A stretch of 64,000 nt of DNA from NCBI GenBank assembly GCA_902540995.1, contig CACBOY010000001.1:1-64000 (forward strand), written 5' to 3'. A program made the translations under genes and the position numbers. Below are positions 1 through 7,548 of the stretch, piece by piece; the stretch's first letter is position 1, and every line of letters begins with the position of its first letter. A model generated the notes under the pieces. The model worked only from the letters and a program-made list of their open reading frames with translations, made no database searches and was not told the DNA's origin. This DNA comes from an uncultured SAR86 cluster bacterium (GTDB lineage: Bacteria > Pseudomonadota > Gammaproteobacteria > Magnimaribacterales > AG-339-G14).

Positions 1-181
1 TTTTCAAATCGTTTGCTATGTCGGAATCAGATTCTGCTATAGAGGATCCAGCACAAAGAGGACAACTCACTTCCTGCGATAGCTCAATAAAATCTTTCTC
101 CAAATTTTCATTTGAAAACTCGTAAATATTCTTTGCTTCCAAGGAAAAAGATAGTAAAAAAACTGATATCAAGAAAAACAT
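1..181 (-). CDS. ccmH: Cytochrome c maturation protein CcmH, N-terminal part (cut by window edge)
   Basis: The first 60 residues are visible from an ATG at 181 and the gene runs off the left edge. A hydrophobic signal segment at the start (MFFLISVFLLSFS) leads into an acidic stretch and a CPLCAG motif, followed by SSIAESDSDIANDL. This matches the CcmH/NrfF redox motif (family form RCxxCQNxSIxDS), which handles apocytochrome c thiols in the periplasm before heme ligation. The gene starts 4 nt after the ccmG stop, completing the order ccmABCDEFGH. The middle of the motif is slightly unusual (PL, and A in place of Q). Whether a CcmI-like domain follows cannot be seen. Confidence 0.85.
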   Translation of the reverse strand, partial: MFFLISVFLLSFSLEAKNIYEFSNENLEKDFIELSQEVSCPLCAGSSIAESDSDIANDLK

Positions 182-185
182 TTTA

Positions 186-692
186 TTACTTGATTAGGGG
201 AATAAATTTATCTTTCCAAACTTTTTCAGACATGATGCCAATGTGTTTTTGTAAAATTTTATCCTTTTTAAGAAGATAAGTTTCTGGTGCCCCGGATACT
301 CCGAGGTTAAAGCCATATGTGCCATCTTGATCATAAAGATTTACAAAATAAGGATTTCCATATTGATCCAACCATTTAAATGCTTTTTCTAAATCGTCTT
401 TATAGTTCAAACCAACAATGTTCCAACCTTCGGCCTTTTTTGCCATCAAAAAACCATGTTCTAACTTACAATTGATACACCATGTAGCCCAGACGTTTAA
501 TAAAGAAAATTCATTTTTTTTTAATAAACTTACATCCAGAAGATTTCCATCAAAGGTTTTTATCTCTCCTAAGGGAAGATTTCTTTCTGGAAAATTTACC
601 TCTTTCTCTTCAAAAAGATTTATAAAAAAAATAGAGAAGATAAATAAAGTCAAAATTAAAGAAAAATAACCTATATATCTAGTGATTTTCAT
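186..692 (-). CDS. ccmG: Thiol:disulfide interchange protein CcmG/DsbE
   Basis: A 168-residue membrane-anchored periplasmic thioredoxin. One N-terminal membrane segment (about residues 6-26) precedes a thioredoxin fold with the active site WATWCINC (Cys72 and Cys75) and the cis-proline loop GAPET (134-138), both typical of CcmG. In the family, CcmG reduces the CXXCH cysteines of apocytochrome c or CcmH. Its start overlaps the ccmF stop by 4 nt and its stop lies 4 nt before ccmH, so it is translated within the ccm operon. Length is normal for the family. Confidence 0.95.
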   Translation of the reverse strand: MKITRYIGYFSLILTLFIFSIFFINLFEEKEVNFPERNLPLGEIKTFDGNLLDVSLLKKNEFSLLNVWATWCINCKLEHGFLMAKKAEGWNIVGLNYKDDLEKAFKWLDQYGNPYFVNLYDQDGTYGFNLGVSGAPETYLLKKDKILQKHIGIMSEKVWKDKFIPLIK

Positions 693-2548
693 AAGCTTTT
701 AAATCTAAACAAACTCAAAAATCCTCCAAAAGCCATTATCAAAGCTCCCAGCCAAATGAGTCTAACAAAAGGCTTCAATTGCGCTTTTACTACCCAACCC
801 TCTTCAACCTGGTCGCCAATAGAAATATAGAGATCTTCTTTAACAGAAGGATGTATTGCCGCTTCAGTCATTATTGATTTTGAAACCGGATAATACCTTT
901 TCTCAGCAATCAAATTAAACTCCTGATTTAAATTTTCCACTTTGAAACTTACTTCATCTGATGAGAAATTTTGAGCAACGTTTTTTTCTTCTCCAAGGTA
1001 AGTGATTTTATAATTTTCCAATTCAAATGGCTTTTCCTTGAAGGCGATTAACTCTTTTTGAGATTCTAAAGATGAAACAAGTCCTATTCCTAAAATCATT
1101 ACTGCTATTCCAAAATGTGAAAATCCCATTGATAAATTCACTTTTCTGGAATTTTTTATTTGTAAAAAAGCGTAATAAATTAGACCTGCCAAAATGCCAG
1201 AAATCATTAAGTTCGTTACTGTGATTGATACTGAAATATTATTTAAAAAGAGCGCACTCAAACTAGCAGTCAATAAAATTAAAATTGCAAAATAAGCGTA
1301 CATTGTCTTAGGTTCGGTTGTTCTTGAAGACCAATTACTAAGAATTCCAAATCCTTGAAAAAAAGCCAAAAAGAAAGCAATGGGTACGGTTACTGAATCA
1401 AAATAAGGCTTGCCTACAGAAATATCTTTTCCTCCAGAAAAGATCTCATAGATTATTGGATAAATAGTCCCAAAAAGAATAGCAACCGCCAAAATAATTA
1501 AAAATACGTTATTAATTAAAAAGAAAAATTCTCTAGAAAGAATAGATGCATATGTATAACTTAAATCGGTTAGTTTTGAGCTCGAGTAAATAATCAAAGA
1601 AAAAATTAAAACAAATAAAATTATGAAAAGAAGAATCAGGCCTCTTTCAGGGTCTAAGGCAAAAGTATGAACTGAAGTAACAATCCCAGACCTAACTAAA
1701 AATAAGCCAATGTAGCTGGATAAAATTGCACCTAAAGATAAAAGCACCGTCCATTTAGAAAAAATATTTCTCTTAGAGGTGGCTATTGCAGAATGAATTA
1801 ATGCCGTTGCAATAAGCCAGGGTATTAAAGAGGAATTTTCAACTGGATCCCAAAACCACCAACCTCCCCAACCAAGTTCATAGTAAGCCCACCAACTACC
1901 CAGTGCGATACCCAAAGTTAAAAATGACCAAGAAATTACTGACCAATATTTTAAATCGCTTGCCCAATTTTTATAACTTGGGTCTACGCAACGCGCCATC
2001 GCAATAGCAAATGGTAAAGTCAGAGCGGTATAGCCAAGATAAAGGGTCGGCGGATGAATAGTAAAAGCAAAATCTTGCAGCAAAGGATTTAAATCCAAAC
2101 CTCCTTCGGGAGAGAAAGGGAGTAATCTTTCGAAAGGATTTGAAGTAAAGATAACAAAACCCGAAAAAAGGGAAAATATGACGAATAGAAAAAATATGCC
2201 AAAACCAGATTGAGATTTTAAGTAGAAAATCAAAGTCCAGAGACTAAGAAATAAAAGATACAAAAGCATAGAACCTTCATGACCACCCCATAGTGCAGCA
2301 AATTTATAATAATCAGGAAGATTCTCATTTGAGTTATTTGCCACATACAAAACACTAAAATCGTCGGTTAAAAAACTTATTTCAAGACATATAAAACTCA
2401 ATAGAACACTGAAAAAAAACAGATAAACTATTTTAGGGGAAATAATGAAATTGATATTTCTATAAAACGAGAAAGAGTTACCGAAGACATAAAAACTTGA
2501 AATGCTAAAAGCTAGAACTAAAAACAATAAACCTACTTCTGGAATCAT
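689..2548 (-). CDS. ccmF: Heme lyase subunit CcmF
   Basis: A 619-residue polytopic membrane protein with the features of CcmF: an ALWGGHEGSMLL stretch (about 85-96), a conserved HPP (165-167) and the tryptophan-rich WWD heme-handling motif WGGWWFWDPVENSS (about 227-240). CcmF takes heme from holo-CcmE and attaches it to apocytochrome c at the periplasmic face of the inner membrane. The stop overlaps ccmG by 4 nt and the start overlaps the ccmE stop by 4 nt. At 619 residues it is a little shorter than the roughly 650 usual in enterics, mainly in the C-terminal periplasmic part. Confidence 0.96.
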   Translation of the reverse strand: MIPEVGLLFLVLAFSISSFYVFGNSFSFYRNINFIISPKIVYLFFFSVLLSFICLEISFLTDDFSVLYVANNSNENLPDYYKFAALWGGHEGSMLLYLLFLSLWTLIFYLKSQSGFGIFFLFVIFSLFSGFVIFTSNPFERLLPFSPEGGLDLNPLLQDFAFTIHPPTLYLGYTALTLPFAIAMARCVDPSYKNWASDLKYWSVISWSFLTLGIALGSWWAYYELGWGGWWFWDPVENSSLIPWLIATALIHSAIATSKRNIFSKWTVLLSLGAILSSYIGLFLVRSGIVTSVHTFALDPERGLILLFIILFVLIFSLIIYSSSKLTDLSYTYASILSREFFFLINNVFLIILAVAILFGTIYPIIYEIFSGGKDISVGKPYFDSVTVPIAFFLAFFQGFGILSNWSSRTTEPKTMYAYFAILILLTASLSALFLNNISVSITVTNLMISGILAGLIYYAFLQIKNSRKVNLSMGFSHFGIAVMILGIGLVSSLESQKELIAFKEKPFELENYKITYLGEEKNVAQNFSSDEVSFKVENLNQEFNLIAEKRYYPVSKSIMTEAAIHPSVKEDLYISIGDQVEEGWVVKAQLKPFVRLIWLGALIMAFGGFLSLFRFKSL

Positions 2549-2967
2549 TTTTCAAGAGCCTTTTTTACTTCTTTAGGAACATAGTTTTCATCATGCTTAG
2601 CTAAAATTTGATAAGCATCAAGACTCATCTTGTTTTTGTCAAAGTAGCCTGTAGCAACTACTCCAGCATTTTCTTTAAATAAATCTGGAAGAATACCAGT
2701 GTAATTCACTGCAATAGATTTTTTTAAGTCAGTAATTATGAATTCTATTTCTAAGGAGTCTTTTGATCTTCTTAGACTTCCAATTTCAACTAAACCTCCT
2801 GCTCTAATTGCATTTCTTCCTTGAGGTGGACTCTCAAACAAATCTGACGGTGAGTAAAATAAATTTACATTGTCTCTGATGGCAAAATAAACCAAAACGA
2901 ATGCAAGGGCTGAACAAAAAACTATGAACAGAACTCCATAAAGTCTTTTTAATCTATGTTGTTTCAT
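2545..2967 (-). CDS. ccmE: Periplasmic heme chaperone CcmE
   Basis: A 140-residue protein with one N-terminal membrane anchor (about 8-28) and an OB-fold domain. The C-terminal motif LAKHDENYVP contains His125, the residue that in CcmE carries heme covalently. The downstream tyrosine of HDENY, a heme ligand, is also present. CcmE receives heme from the CcmABCD complex and passes it to CcmF. The gene overlaps ccmF by 4 nt and ccmD by 14 nt. Confidence 0.95.
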   Translation of the reverse strand: MKQHRLKRLYGVLFIVFCSALAFVLVYFAIRDNVNLFYSPSDLFESPPQGRNAIRAGGLVEIGSLRRSKDSLEIEFIITDLKKSIAVNYTGILPDLFKENAGVVATGYFDKNKMSLDAYQILAKHDENYVPKEVKKALEK

Positions 2968-3091
2968 TACTTTTTATCTTGGATTCGTTCTTTTTGATTT
3001 TTACCAGTGGCAAATAAATTAATAGCAAGCAAATAAATCCCGTTATTGAAACAACCGACCAGATATGGATGTTAAATTCTCCGAAATCCAT
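2954..3091 (-). CDS. ccmD: Small membrane protein CcmD
   Basis: A 45-residue reading frame between ccmC and ccmE. It begins MDFGEFNIHIWSVVS, has one hydrophobic segment (about residues 10-30) and a basic, polar tail (KIKKNESKIKS). This is the architecture and position of CcmD, the small subunit that helps release holo-CcmE from the CcmABC transporter complex. The start lies 2 nt after the ccmC stop, and the 3' end overlaps ccmE by 14 nt. Sequence conservation in CcmD is low, so the assignment rests on position, size and topology. Confidence 0.85.
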   Translation of the reverse strand: MDFGEFNIHIWSVVSITGFICLLLIYLPLVKIKKNESKIKSNETT

Positions 3092-3093
3092 AG

Positions 3094-3843
3094 TTAATTA
3101 TTGCTTGAAAGTTTTTTGAACCATTCCTTGTTTTGCTCTCTGGAAGATATTTCTGCTCTCATAAAAAGTAGTCCAGTAAAAAAAACAAACAAATAAATTC
3201 CTAAAATTGAGAGTAGTAATGGGATAAGCATTTCACTGGAAATAGAGGACTCTCCGGAAATAGATATTGATGCAGGTTGATGAAGGGTATTCCACCAATC
3301 AACTGATTTTTTTACTATCGGAAGATTTACAACCCCAACCAAAGTTATTATAGAAACCGCGGTATCGGCAGACTTTCTTGAGGCAAAAGTCGATTGCATA
3401 CCAATGATTGCCAAATAAAATAAAAAGAGCACTAAAGTAGAGGTCAAGCGGGCATCCCATACCCACCAAGTTCCCCAAGTTGGCTGTCCCCAGATAGCTC
3501 CGCTTAGCAATCCAATAAAGGTAAAAGCTGCACCTATTGGAGCAAGGCTTTTAATATAGACTCCTGCCATTTTCATACGCCATATTAAAAAAACTCCTGC
3601 CGCAACAGACATTGAATAATAGATGACTTGAGATACAGATACCGCAGGAACATGAAAATATATTATTCGATAAACATCACCTTGAACCGCATCAGTAGGA
3701 GAGAAAAATAAGCCCCAAATAGAAGAAATGACTATCAATAAAATACTGAAAAATCCCACAATTGGAATTACTTTGCCAGAGATTTTGTAAAACCAGGGAA
3801 AAGACCCAAGTTTGTGATAAAAATTCTTTAATGCCTGAAACAT
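3094..3843 (-). CDS. ccmC: Heme exporter / CcmE heme-loading protein CcmC
   Basis: A 249-residue protein with six predicted membrane spans. It has the WWD motif WGTWWVWDARLTS (about 123-135) and a conserved periplasmic histidine in FHVPAV (His64), a heme ligand in CcmC. It presents heme to CcmE for covalent capture and works with CcmA, CcmB and CcmD. It starts 2 nt after the ccmB stop and is followed 2 nt later by ccmD. Confidence 0.96.
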   Translation of the reverse strand: MFQALKNFYHKLGSFPWFYKISGKVIPIVGFFSILLIVISSIWGLFFSPTDAVQGDVYRIIYFHVPAVSVSQVIYYSMSVAAGVFLIWRMKMAGVYIKSLAPIGAAFTFIGLLSGAIWGQPTWGTWWVWDARLTSTLVLFLFYLAIIGMQSTFASRKSADTAVSIITLVGVVNLPIVKKSVDWWNTLHQPASISISGESSISSEMLIPLLLSILGIYLFVFFTGLLFMRAEISSREQNKEWFKKLSSNN

Positions 3844-3845
3844 AT

Positions 3846-4505
3846 CTAATTAAAATGGAGTTTCAATGCCCCAACTGAAGCAAACAAAATAATCGGCAAC
3901 AAAAAAACAAGTATTGCTGTAAGTAACAAAATGTTTGAAGAAAAGTTAATGCCATTCAATGAGTAATTAATCGCCTGAGTACCTAGTATCAAGACAGGCA
4001 AACTTAAAGGCAACATCAAGGCAGGTCCAGTGATGCTATTTTTTCCAAGTGAAAGTGCTCCAGCTAGCGCTCCAAAAAGACAAATGGTAGGAGTTCCAAT
4101 TAACAAACTTATGATTAAGGGTTTTAAGCCCTCCTGAGGAAAATAAAGCAAAAAAACAGACGAAACAGAAAGGATGATGATTGGCAAACAACTAAAAATC
4201 CAATTCACAAAAATTTTGACCAAAACAATCAATGAAAGATTTTGTCTAGAAGCCAATAAAAGCTCAATGCTGCCATCTTCATAGTCTTCAGAAAATATAT
4301 TTTGAAAAGATATTAAAGTGGATAACAGGACAGTAATCCAAATTAAACCAGGAGCTAAATTTTTTAATATATCTGGATCGTTGGAAATTCCAATTGGATA
4401 CAAAGAAATAGAAATCAAAAAAAAGACAACTGGGCTAATGAAAGATGAAGACTTTCTTGAATAGATAAGAAATTCTTTTTTAAGTATTTTTATAAGATAG
4501 ATCAT
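3846..4505 (-). CDS. ccmB: Heme ABC exporter permease CcmB
   Basis: A 219-residue integral membrane protein with about six hydrophobic spans. The cytoplasmic segment SEDYEDGSIELLLAS is a typical CcmB stretch. With CcmA it forms the ABC transporter whose ATP hydrolysis releases holo-CcmE from CcmC and CcmD. The start overlaps the ccmA stop by 1 nt. Confidence 0.93.
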   Translation of the reverse strand: MIYLIKILKKEFLIYSRKSSSFISPVVFFLISISLYPIGISNDPDILKNLAPGLIWITVLLSTLISFQNIFSEDYEDGSIELLLASRQNLSLIVLVKIFVNWIFSCLPIIILSVSSVFLLYFPQEGLKPLIISLLIGTPTICLFGALAGALSLGKNSITGPALMLPLSLPVLILGTQAINYSLNGINFSSNILLLTAILVFLLPIILFASVGALKLHFN

Positions 4506-5083
4506 CAGTTAAAAAGATTCATATCAATTAAAGGAAAATCATCACTAGATCTATCGTGAGATGAAAAAATAATTTTTGCTCCAGCATTTATTTTCATATC
4601 AAAGATTTCCTGAAGAAGATCAGTCGTTTTACGATCTAAATTATTGAAAGGCTCGTCAAGAAGATAGAGATTAGCTGTTGAAAGCATAAAACTTGCAATG
4701 TTGATTTTTCGTTTTTGCCCTTCTGATAGATATGCAGACTGAATATCAGAATTATCAATAAGGTCTAGCTGTTCGAGAACAGAATTAATCTGGGAATGAG
4801 AAATTTCAGGCAGTCTGATATCAAAATAAATGTTTTCTCTAGGAGATAAATTATTTTTTAATCCAGATTTATGACCCGAATAAAATACTAAATTATCATC
4901 TGGAAAAGATAATTCTCCTTCATAATTTTTATAGATGCCTGAAAGAATTTTCAGCAAAGTCGATTTGCCAGAACCGTTATCTCCTACGAGCTTAAAAACA
5001 CTGTCGTTTGCGAATTCAAAGCTCAGATTTGAAAAAATATATTTATCATCAAACTTGTATGATAAATTTGCTGTTTTTAGCAT
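4505..5083 (-). CDS. ccmA: Heme exporter ATP-binding protein CcmA
   Basis: A compact 192-residue ABC ATPase: Walker A GDNGSGKST (34-42), signature LSEGQKRK (119-126), Walker B LYLLDEP (139-145) and switch histidine in SSHD (174-177). All ATPase motifs are intact. It is the first gene of the minus-strand ccm operon and drives release of holo-CcmE. The upstream 83 nt are shared with the divergent hisI gene, so the operon promoter should lie there. Confidence 0.95.
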   Translation of the reverse strand: MLKTANLSYKFDDKYIFSNLSFEFANDSVFKLVGDNGSGKSTLLKILSGIYKNYEGELSFPDDNLVFYSGHKSGLKNNLSPRENIYFDIRLPEISHSQINSVLEQLDLIDNSDIQSAYLSEGQKRKINIASFMLSTANLYLLDEPFNNLDRKTTDLLQEIFDMKINAGAKIIFSSHDRSSDDFPLIDMNLFN

Positions 5084-5166
5084 CTAAATATGCGGTTATT
5101 ACTAAAATTAATTAAATTCGGTCGTTATTATAACTATAATATCTATTCAAAATTTGAGTATTAAAT
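5084..5166. promoter_or_regulatory. Divergent promoter region between ccmA and hisI
   Basis: This 83-nt AT-rich spacer has a TATAAT on the minus strand (5127-5132) suited to ccmA and a TATAAT on the plus strand (5135-5140) suited to hisI. The two face away from each other 2 nt apart. I see no convincing -35 hexamer for either. The call rests on the two consensus -10 hexamers and on position. Confidence 0.4.
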
Positions 5167-5619
5167 ATGGACTTTGGAAAGAGAATAAGTATAGAAGCCG
5201 TAGAAGAAGGTAATGAATTCATGCCTAAGTTCGATGGTCAGGGCCTTATTCCAGTAATAACTATGGAAGAAAGCTCAAATCTGGTCTTGATGCACGGTTA
5301 TCTCAACAAAGAGGCTTTAAAACTCTCTATTGAGACTAAACTAGCCCATTATTGGAGCAGAAGTAGAGAGCAGTTGTGGAAAAAAGGCGAAACAAGCGGT
5401 CTTTATCAAAATATCAAAGAAATTCTTGTTGATGACGATCAAGATTGTGTGATTTTTAAAGTAGAAGTGGAAGGCTCAGGCGCAAGTTGTCACGTAGGTT
5501 ATAAATCCTGTTTCTACAGATCAGTAGAAAACTTTAAAGACTTAGAGTTTGTAGAAGAAGAGAAATTATTTGATCCTGAGGAAGTCTACGAAGGACAAGA
5601 AAATCCTACCAAACTTTAA
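5167..5619 (+). CDS. hisI: Phosphoribosyl-AMP cyclohydrolase HisI
   Basis: A 150-residue monofunctional enzyme that opens the adenine ring of phosphoribosyl-AMP in histidine synthesis. The family signature is complete: HYWSRSREQLWKKGETSG (61-78), the acidic metal site DDDQDC (89-94) and the zinc-binding SCHVGYKSCFYR (Cys108, His109, Cys115). There is no HisE domain. No other his gene is in the window, so hisI is separated from the rest of the pathway. tRNA-Arg begins 5 nt after the stop and may be cotranscribed. Confidence 0.95.
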   Translation: MDFGKRISIEAVEEGNEFMPKFDGQGLIPVITMEESSNLVLMHGYLNKEALKLSIETKLAHYWSRSREQLWKKGETSGLYQNIKEILVDDDQDCVIFKVEVEGSGASCHVGYKSCFYRSVENFKDLEFVEEEKLFDPEEVYEGQENPTKL

Positions 5620-5624
5620 ATTTA

Positions 5625-5700
5625 GCCCTTGTAGTTTAATCGGATAAAACGGCCGCCTCCTAAGTGGCAGCTCCAGGTTCGATTCCTGGCAGGGGCACCA
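5625..5700 (+). tRNA. tRNA-Arg (anticodon CCU)
   Basis: A 76-nt cloverleaf with encoded CCA. The acceptor stem pairs GCCCUUG with CAGGGGC (one U-G pair). The anticodon stem GCCGC/GUGGC closes the loop CUCCUAA, giving anticodon CCU, which reads AGG. The T arm contains GGTTCGATTCC. It sits 5 nt after hisI and 12 nt before the convergent RRM gene. Confidence 0.97.
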
Positions 5701-5712
5701 AACAGTGAGTTA

Positions 5713-5952
5713 TTAAGTTCTAGGCTTAGCTTCGTTAACTGTTAGTTTTCTACCTTCAAGTTCAGAGTCATTCATGGCTTCAATTGCTTCTGGACCTCCA
5801 GATTCTAATTCAACAAAGCCAAAGCCTCTTGATCTTTTAGAATCTCTGTCCGTAATAACATTTGCTGATATGACACTGCCAAATTCAGAAAATAATTCTT
5901 CTAATTGAGAGTTGTCGACACTCCATGGGAGATTTCCTACATATAATTTCAT
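5713..5952 (-). CDS. Small RRM-type RNA-binding protein
   Basis: A 79-residue protein that is a single RNA recognition motif: RNP2 LYVGNLPW (3-10) and RNP1 RGFGFVEL (42-49), with the aromatic residues that stack on RNA. It resembles the single-RRM proteins of cyanobacteria and many marine proteobacteria, often linked to cold response. It lacks the glycine-rich tail of some relatives. A good Shine-Dalgarno (AAAGG) precedes the ATG. It is monocistronic. The RNA target is unknown. Confidence 0.92.
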   Translation of the reverse strand: MKLYVGNLPWSVDNSQLEELFSEFGSVISANVITDRDSKRSRGFGFVELESGGPEAIEAMNDSELEGRKLTVNEAKPRT

Positions 5953-6043
5953 ATTTACCTTTAAGTTAAGGCATTAAATACTAAATAAAAATTTAAATCA
6001 GTTTTATTTAGAAAATTCTTCGAAAAAATTAAGTATATAACTA

Positions 6044-6074
6044 GAAAATTATCCCTCTTGTTTCCAAGAGGGAT
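6044..6074 (-). terminator. Intrinsic terminator after metY
   Basis: A perfect 10-bp stem (ATCCCTCTTG / CAAGAGGGAT, 6051-6074) with a GAAA tetraloop when read on the minus strand, 9 nt after the metY stop and followed by AATTTTC. The T tract is short on this strand. On the plus strand the same hairpin is followed by a longer T-rich run, so it might act in both directions. Confidence 0.7.
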
Positions 6075-6083
6075 AAATATTTT

Positions 6084-7391
6084 TTATTTTGAAGCTTTGT
6101 CTATAGCTTGAGAAATATCTGCAATGATATCTTCGGCATTTTCAATACCGATTGATAATCTTACATATCCTGGTGTCACCCCTGCAGATAACTGCTCCTC
6201 AGGAGCAAGCTGACTATGAGTCGTTGTTGCTGGATGAATTGCAAGAGATCTTGAATCTCCAATATTTGCAACATGATAAAGAAGCTCTAAGGAATCAATA
6301 AATTTACTTCCAGCTTCTTTTCCACCAGGTAACTCAAAACCGATTAGTGCACCATAACCGCCGGTCATGTATTTATCTGCTTTTTCCTTTTCAGCACCTT
6401 CAAAAAGACCAGGATAAGTAACTGATTGAACTTTTTTATTAGAAGCCAAAAATTCAGCAACTTGTTGTGCATTGTTAGCATGTTCGCGCATTCTCAAAGG
6501 CAAGGTTTCTAATCCTTGAATAAACATCCATGCGTTGAAAGGGCTCATAGCTCCGCCCAAGTCTCTAAGAAGTGTAGTTCTTAATTTGAGTAAGTAAGCA
6601 AAAGGTAAGCCCATGTTTTTGGTCACTTGCTCATCCCAAACAACTCCACCATAGCAAGGATCAGGAGTATTTAAGGCAGGCTGTCTGTCTGCGCCAGCTT
6701 TACCCCAATCAAAATTACCACCATCAAGGATAAGTCCTCCGATAGTTGTTCCATGTCCACCTATATATTTTGTAGTTGAATAGGTAGTTACCGCAGCACC
6801 GTGGTCAAACGGACGACAAAGAACTGGGGCAGCCGTATTGTCTACGATCAAAGGTATACCGTGTTTTCTACCTATTTCTGCAACTTCACCGATTGGAAAT
6901 ACTTGAAGTTTTGGATTCGGCAGAGTTTCTGCAAAATAAGCTCTGGTTTTATCGTCAGTAGCTTTTTCAAAATTAGCTGGATCTGTAGGATCTACAAATC
7001 TAACTTCAATTCCCATTTCTTTAAGATTGTTTTTAAACTGGTTGTATGTTCCGCCATACAAATGTGAAGATGAGATTATGTTATCTCCTGCTCTAGCAAC
7101 GTTTTGAATTGAATATGCCGATGCTGTTTGTCCCGAAGAAACAGCCAAACCTGCTGCTGCTCCATCTAAAGCTGCCATTCTTTGTTCAAGAACATCACAA
7201 GTTGGATTCATGATTCGGGTATAAATGTTTCCGAATTCTTGCAAACCAAATAAGCTTGCTGCATGAGCAGTATCGTTAAACTGATAACTTGTAGTTTGGT
7301 GAATGGGAACAGCTACCGAACCAGTAGTTTCATCATTACGCCACCCTGCGTGCAGAGCAATCGTCTCTAAATTTTTTCCTTCATATGCCAT
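6084..7391 (-). CDS. metY: O-acetylhomoserine aminocarboxypropyltransferase (sulfhydrylase)
   Basis: A 435-residue PLP enzyme of the Cys/Met metabolism family. The PLP-binding lysine is Lys208 in YSTTKYIGGHG. LETIALHAGWRNDETTGSVAVPIHQ is the typical N-terminus of the long MetY-type sulfhydrylases, which make homocysteine from O-acetylhomoserine and sulfide. Length fits MetY (about 430) better than MetB or MetC (about 390). Its leader carries a SAM-II riboswitch and terminator, which supports a methionine role. It is monocistronic, with its own terminator. Confidence 0.95.
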   Translation of the reverse strand: MAYEGKNLETIALHAGWRNDETTGSVAVPIHQTTSYQFNDTAHAASLFGLQEFGNIYTRIMNPTCDVLEQRMAALDGAAAGLAVSSGQTASAYSIQNVARAGDNIISSSHLYGGTYNQFKNNLKEMGIEVRFVDPTDPANFEKATDDKTRAYFAETLPNPKLQVFPIGEVAEIGRKHGIPLIVDNTAAPVLCRPFDHGAAVTTYSTTKYIGGHGTTIGGLILDGGNFDWGKAGADRQPALNTPDPCYGGVVWDEQVTKNMGLPFAYLLKLRTTLLRDLGGAMSPFNAWMFIQGLETLPLRMREHANNAQQVAEFLASNKKVQSVTYPGLFEGAEKEKADKYMTGGYGALIGFELPGGKEAGSKFIDSLELLYHVANIGDSRSLAIHPATTTHSQLAPEEQLSAGVTPGYVRLSIGIENAEDIIADISQAIDKASK

Positions 7392-7412
7392 GGTTTATCT
7401 CCATAAATTATT

Positions 7413-7445
7413 AAAAAAAAACCTGTTTGCTTTCGCTAAACAGGT
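7413..7445 (-). terminator. Leader terminator (attenuator) of the metY riboswitch
   Basis: Read on the minus strand, an 8-bp stem ACCTGTTT/AAACAGGT is extended by two G-C pairs past one bulged A and closed by a GAAA tetraloop, then followed directly by nine T residues (complement of A7413-7421). It lies upstream of the metY start with metY continuing beyond it, so it is a leader attenuator. Its 5' arm (7435-7444) can instead pair with the 3' strand of the aptamer (7456-7465): ten base pairs with one G-U. Confidence 0.88.
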
Positions 7446-7454
7446 CAAAAAAAA

Positions 7455-7506
7455 TCCTATTTAGCAAATTTTATAAAGCGTTTGCAAGTCGGTTAAATCA
7501 ACGCTA
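7455..7506 (-). promoter_or_regulatory. SAM-II riboswitch aptamer upstream of metY
   Basis: Read on the minus strand, this 52-nt element matches the SAM-II (metA-type) aptamer as I recall it. P1 is AGCGU/ACGCU (7501-7505 with 7477-7481). The conserved loop block UUGAUUUAACCG is followed by UUGCAA, and the 3' pseudoknot strand is GCUAAAUAGGA (7455-7465). SAM-II aptamers bind S-adenosylmethionine and repress methionine genes. A leader terminator follows at once, so control is probably at transcription elongation. The predicted transcript start just before P1 agrees with this. Confidence 0.93.
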
Positions 7507-7510
7507 TAAA
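7482..7510 (+). promoter_or_regulatory. Sigma70-type promoter for the crotonase operon
   Basis: TTGCAA (7482-7487), a 17-bp spacer and TATAAA (7505-7510). The expected start is near 7517, about 32 nt before the ATG at 7549. The promoter lies on the plus strand of the DNA that encodes the SAM-II aptamer on the minus strand. Confidence 0.55.
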
Positions 7511-7513
7511 TGC

Positions 7514-7519
7514 AATATA
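7514..7519 (-). promoter_or_regulatory. Probable -10 element for metY
   Basis: TATATT on the minus strand. A start about 7 nt downstream would place the 5' end at about 7507, just before the P1 stem of the riboswitch. No good -35 hexamer is visible at the right spacing. An alternative pair (TTGATA with TTTATA) would start inside P1 and destroy the aptamer, so it is less likely. Confidence 0.35.
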
Positions 7520-7548
7520 CACAAAAATATCAAAAAAGAGAAAAAAAA

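Noticed and set aside
6044-6090. Plus-strand terminator at the hairpin after metY
   Set aside because: The hairpin has a good T-rich run on the plus strand, but no plus-strand gene ends there. It is assigned to metY, with bidirectional action only a possibility.
7510-7548. Thirteen-codon N-terminal extension of the crotonase
   Set aside because: The ATG lies inside the predicted -10 element and before the expected transcript start, and crotonase similarity begins after the ATG at 7549.
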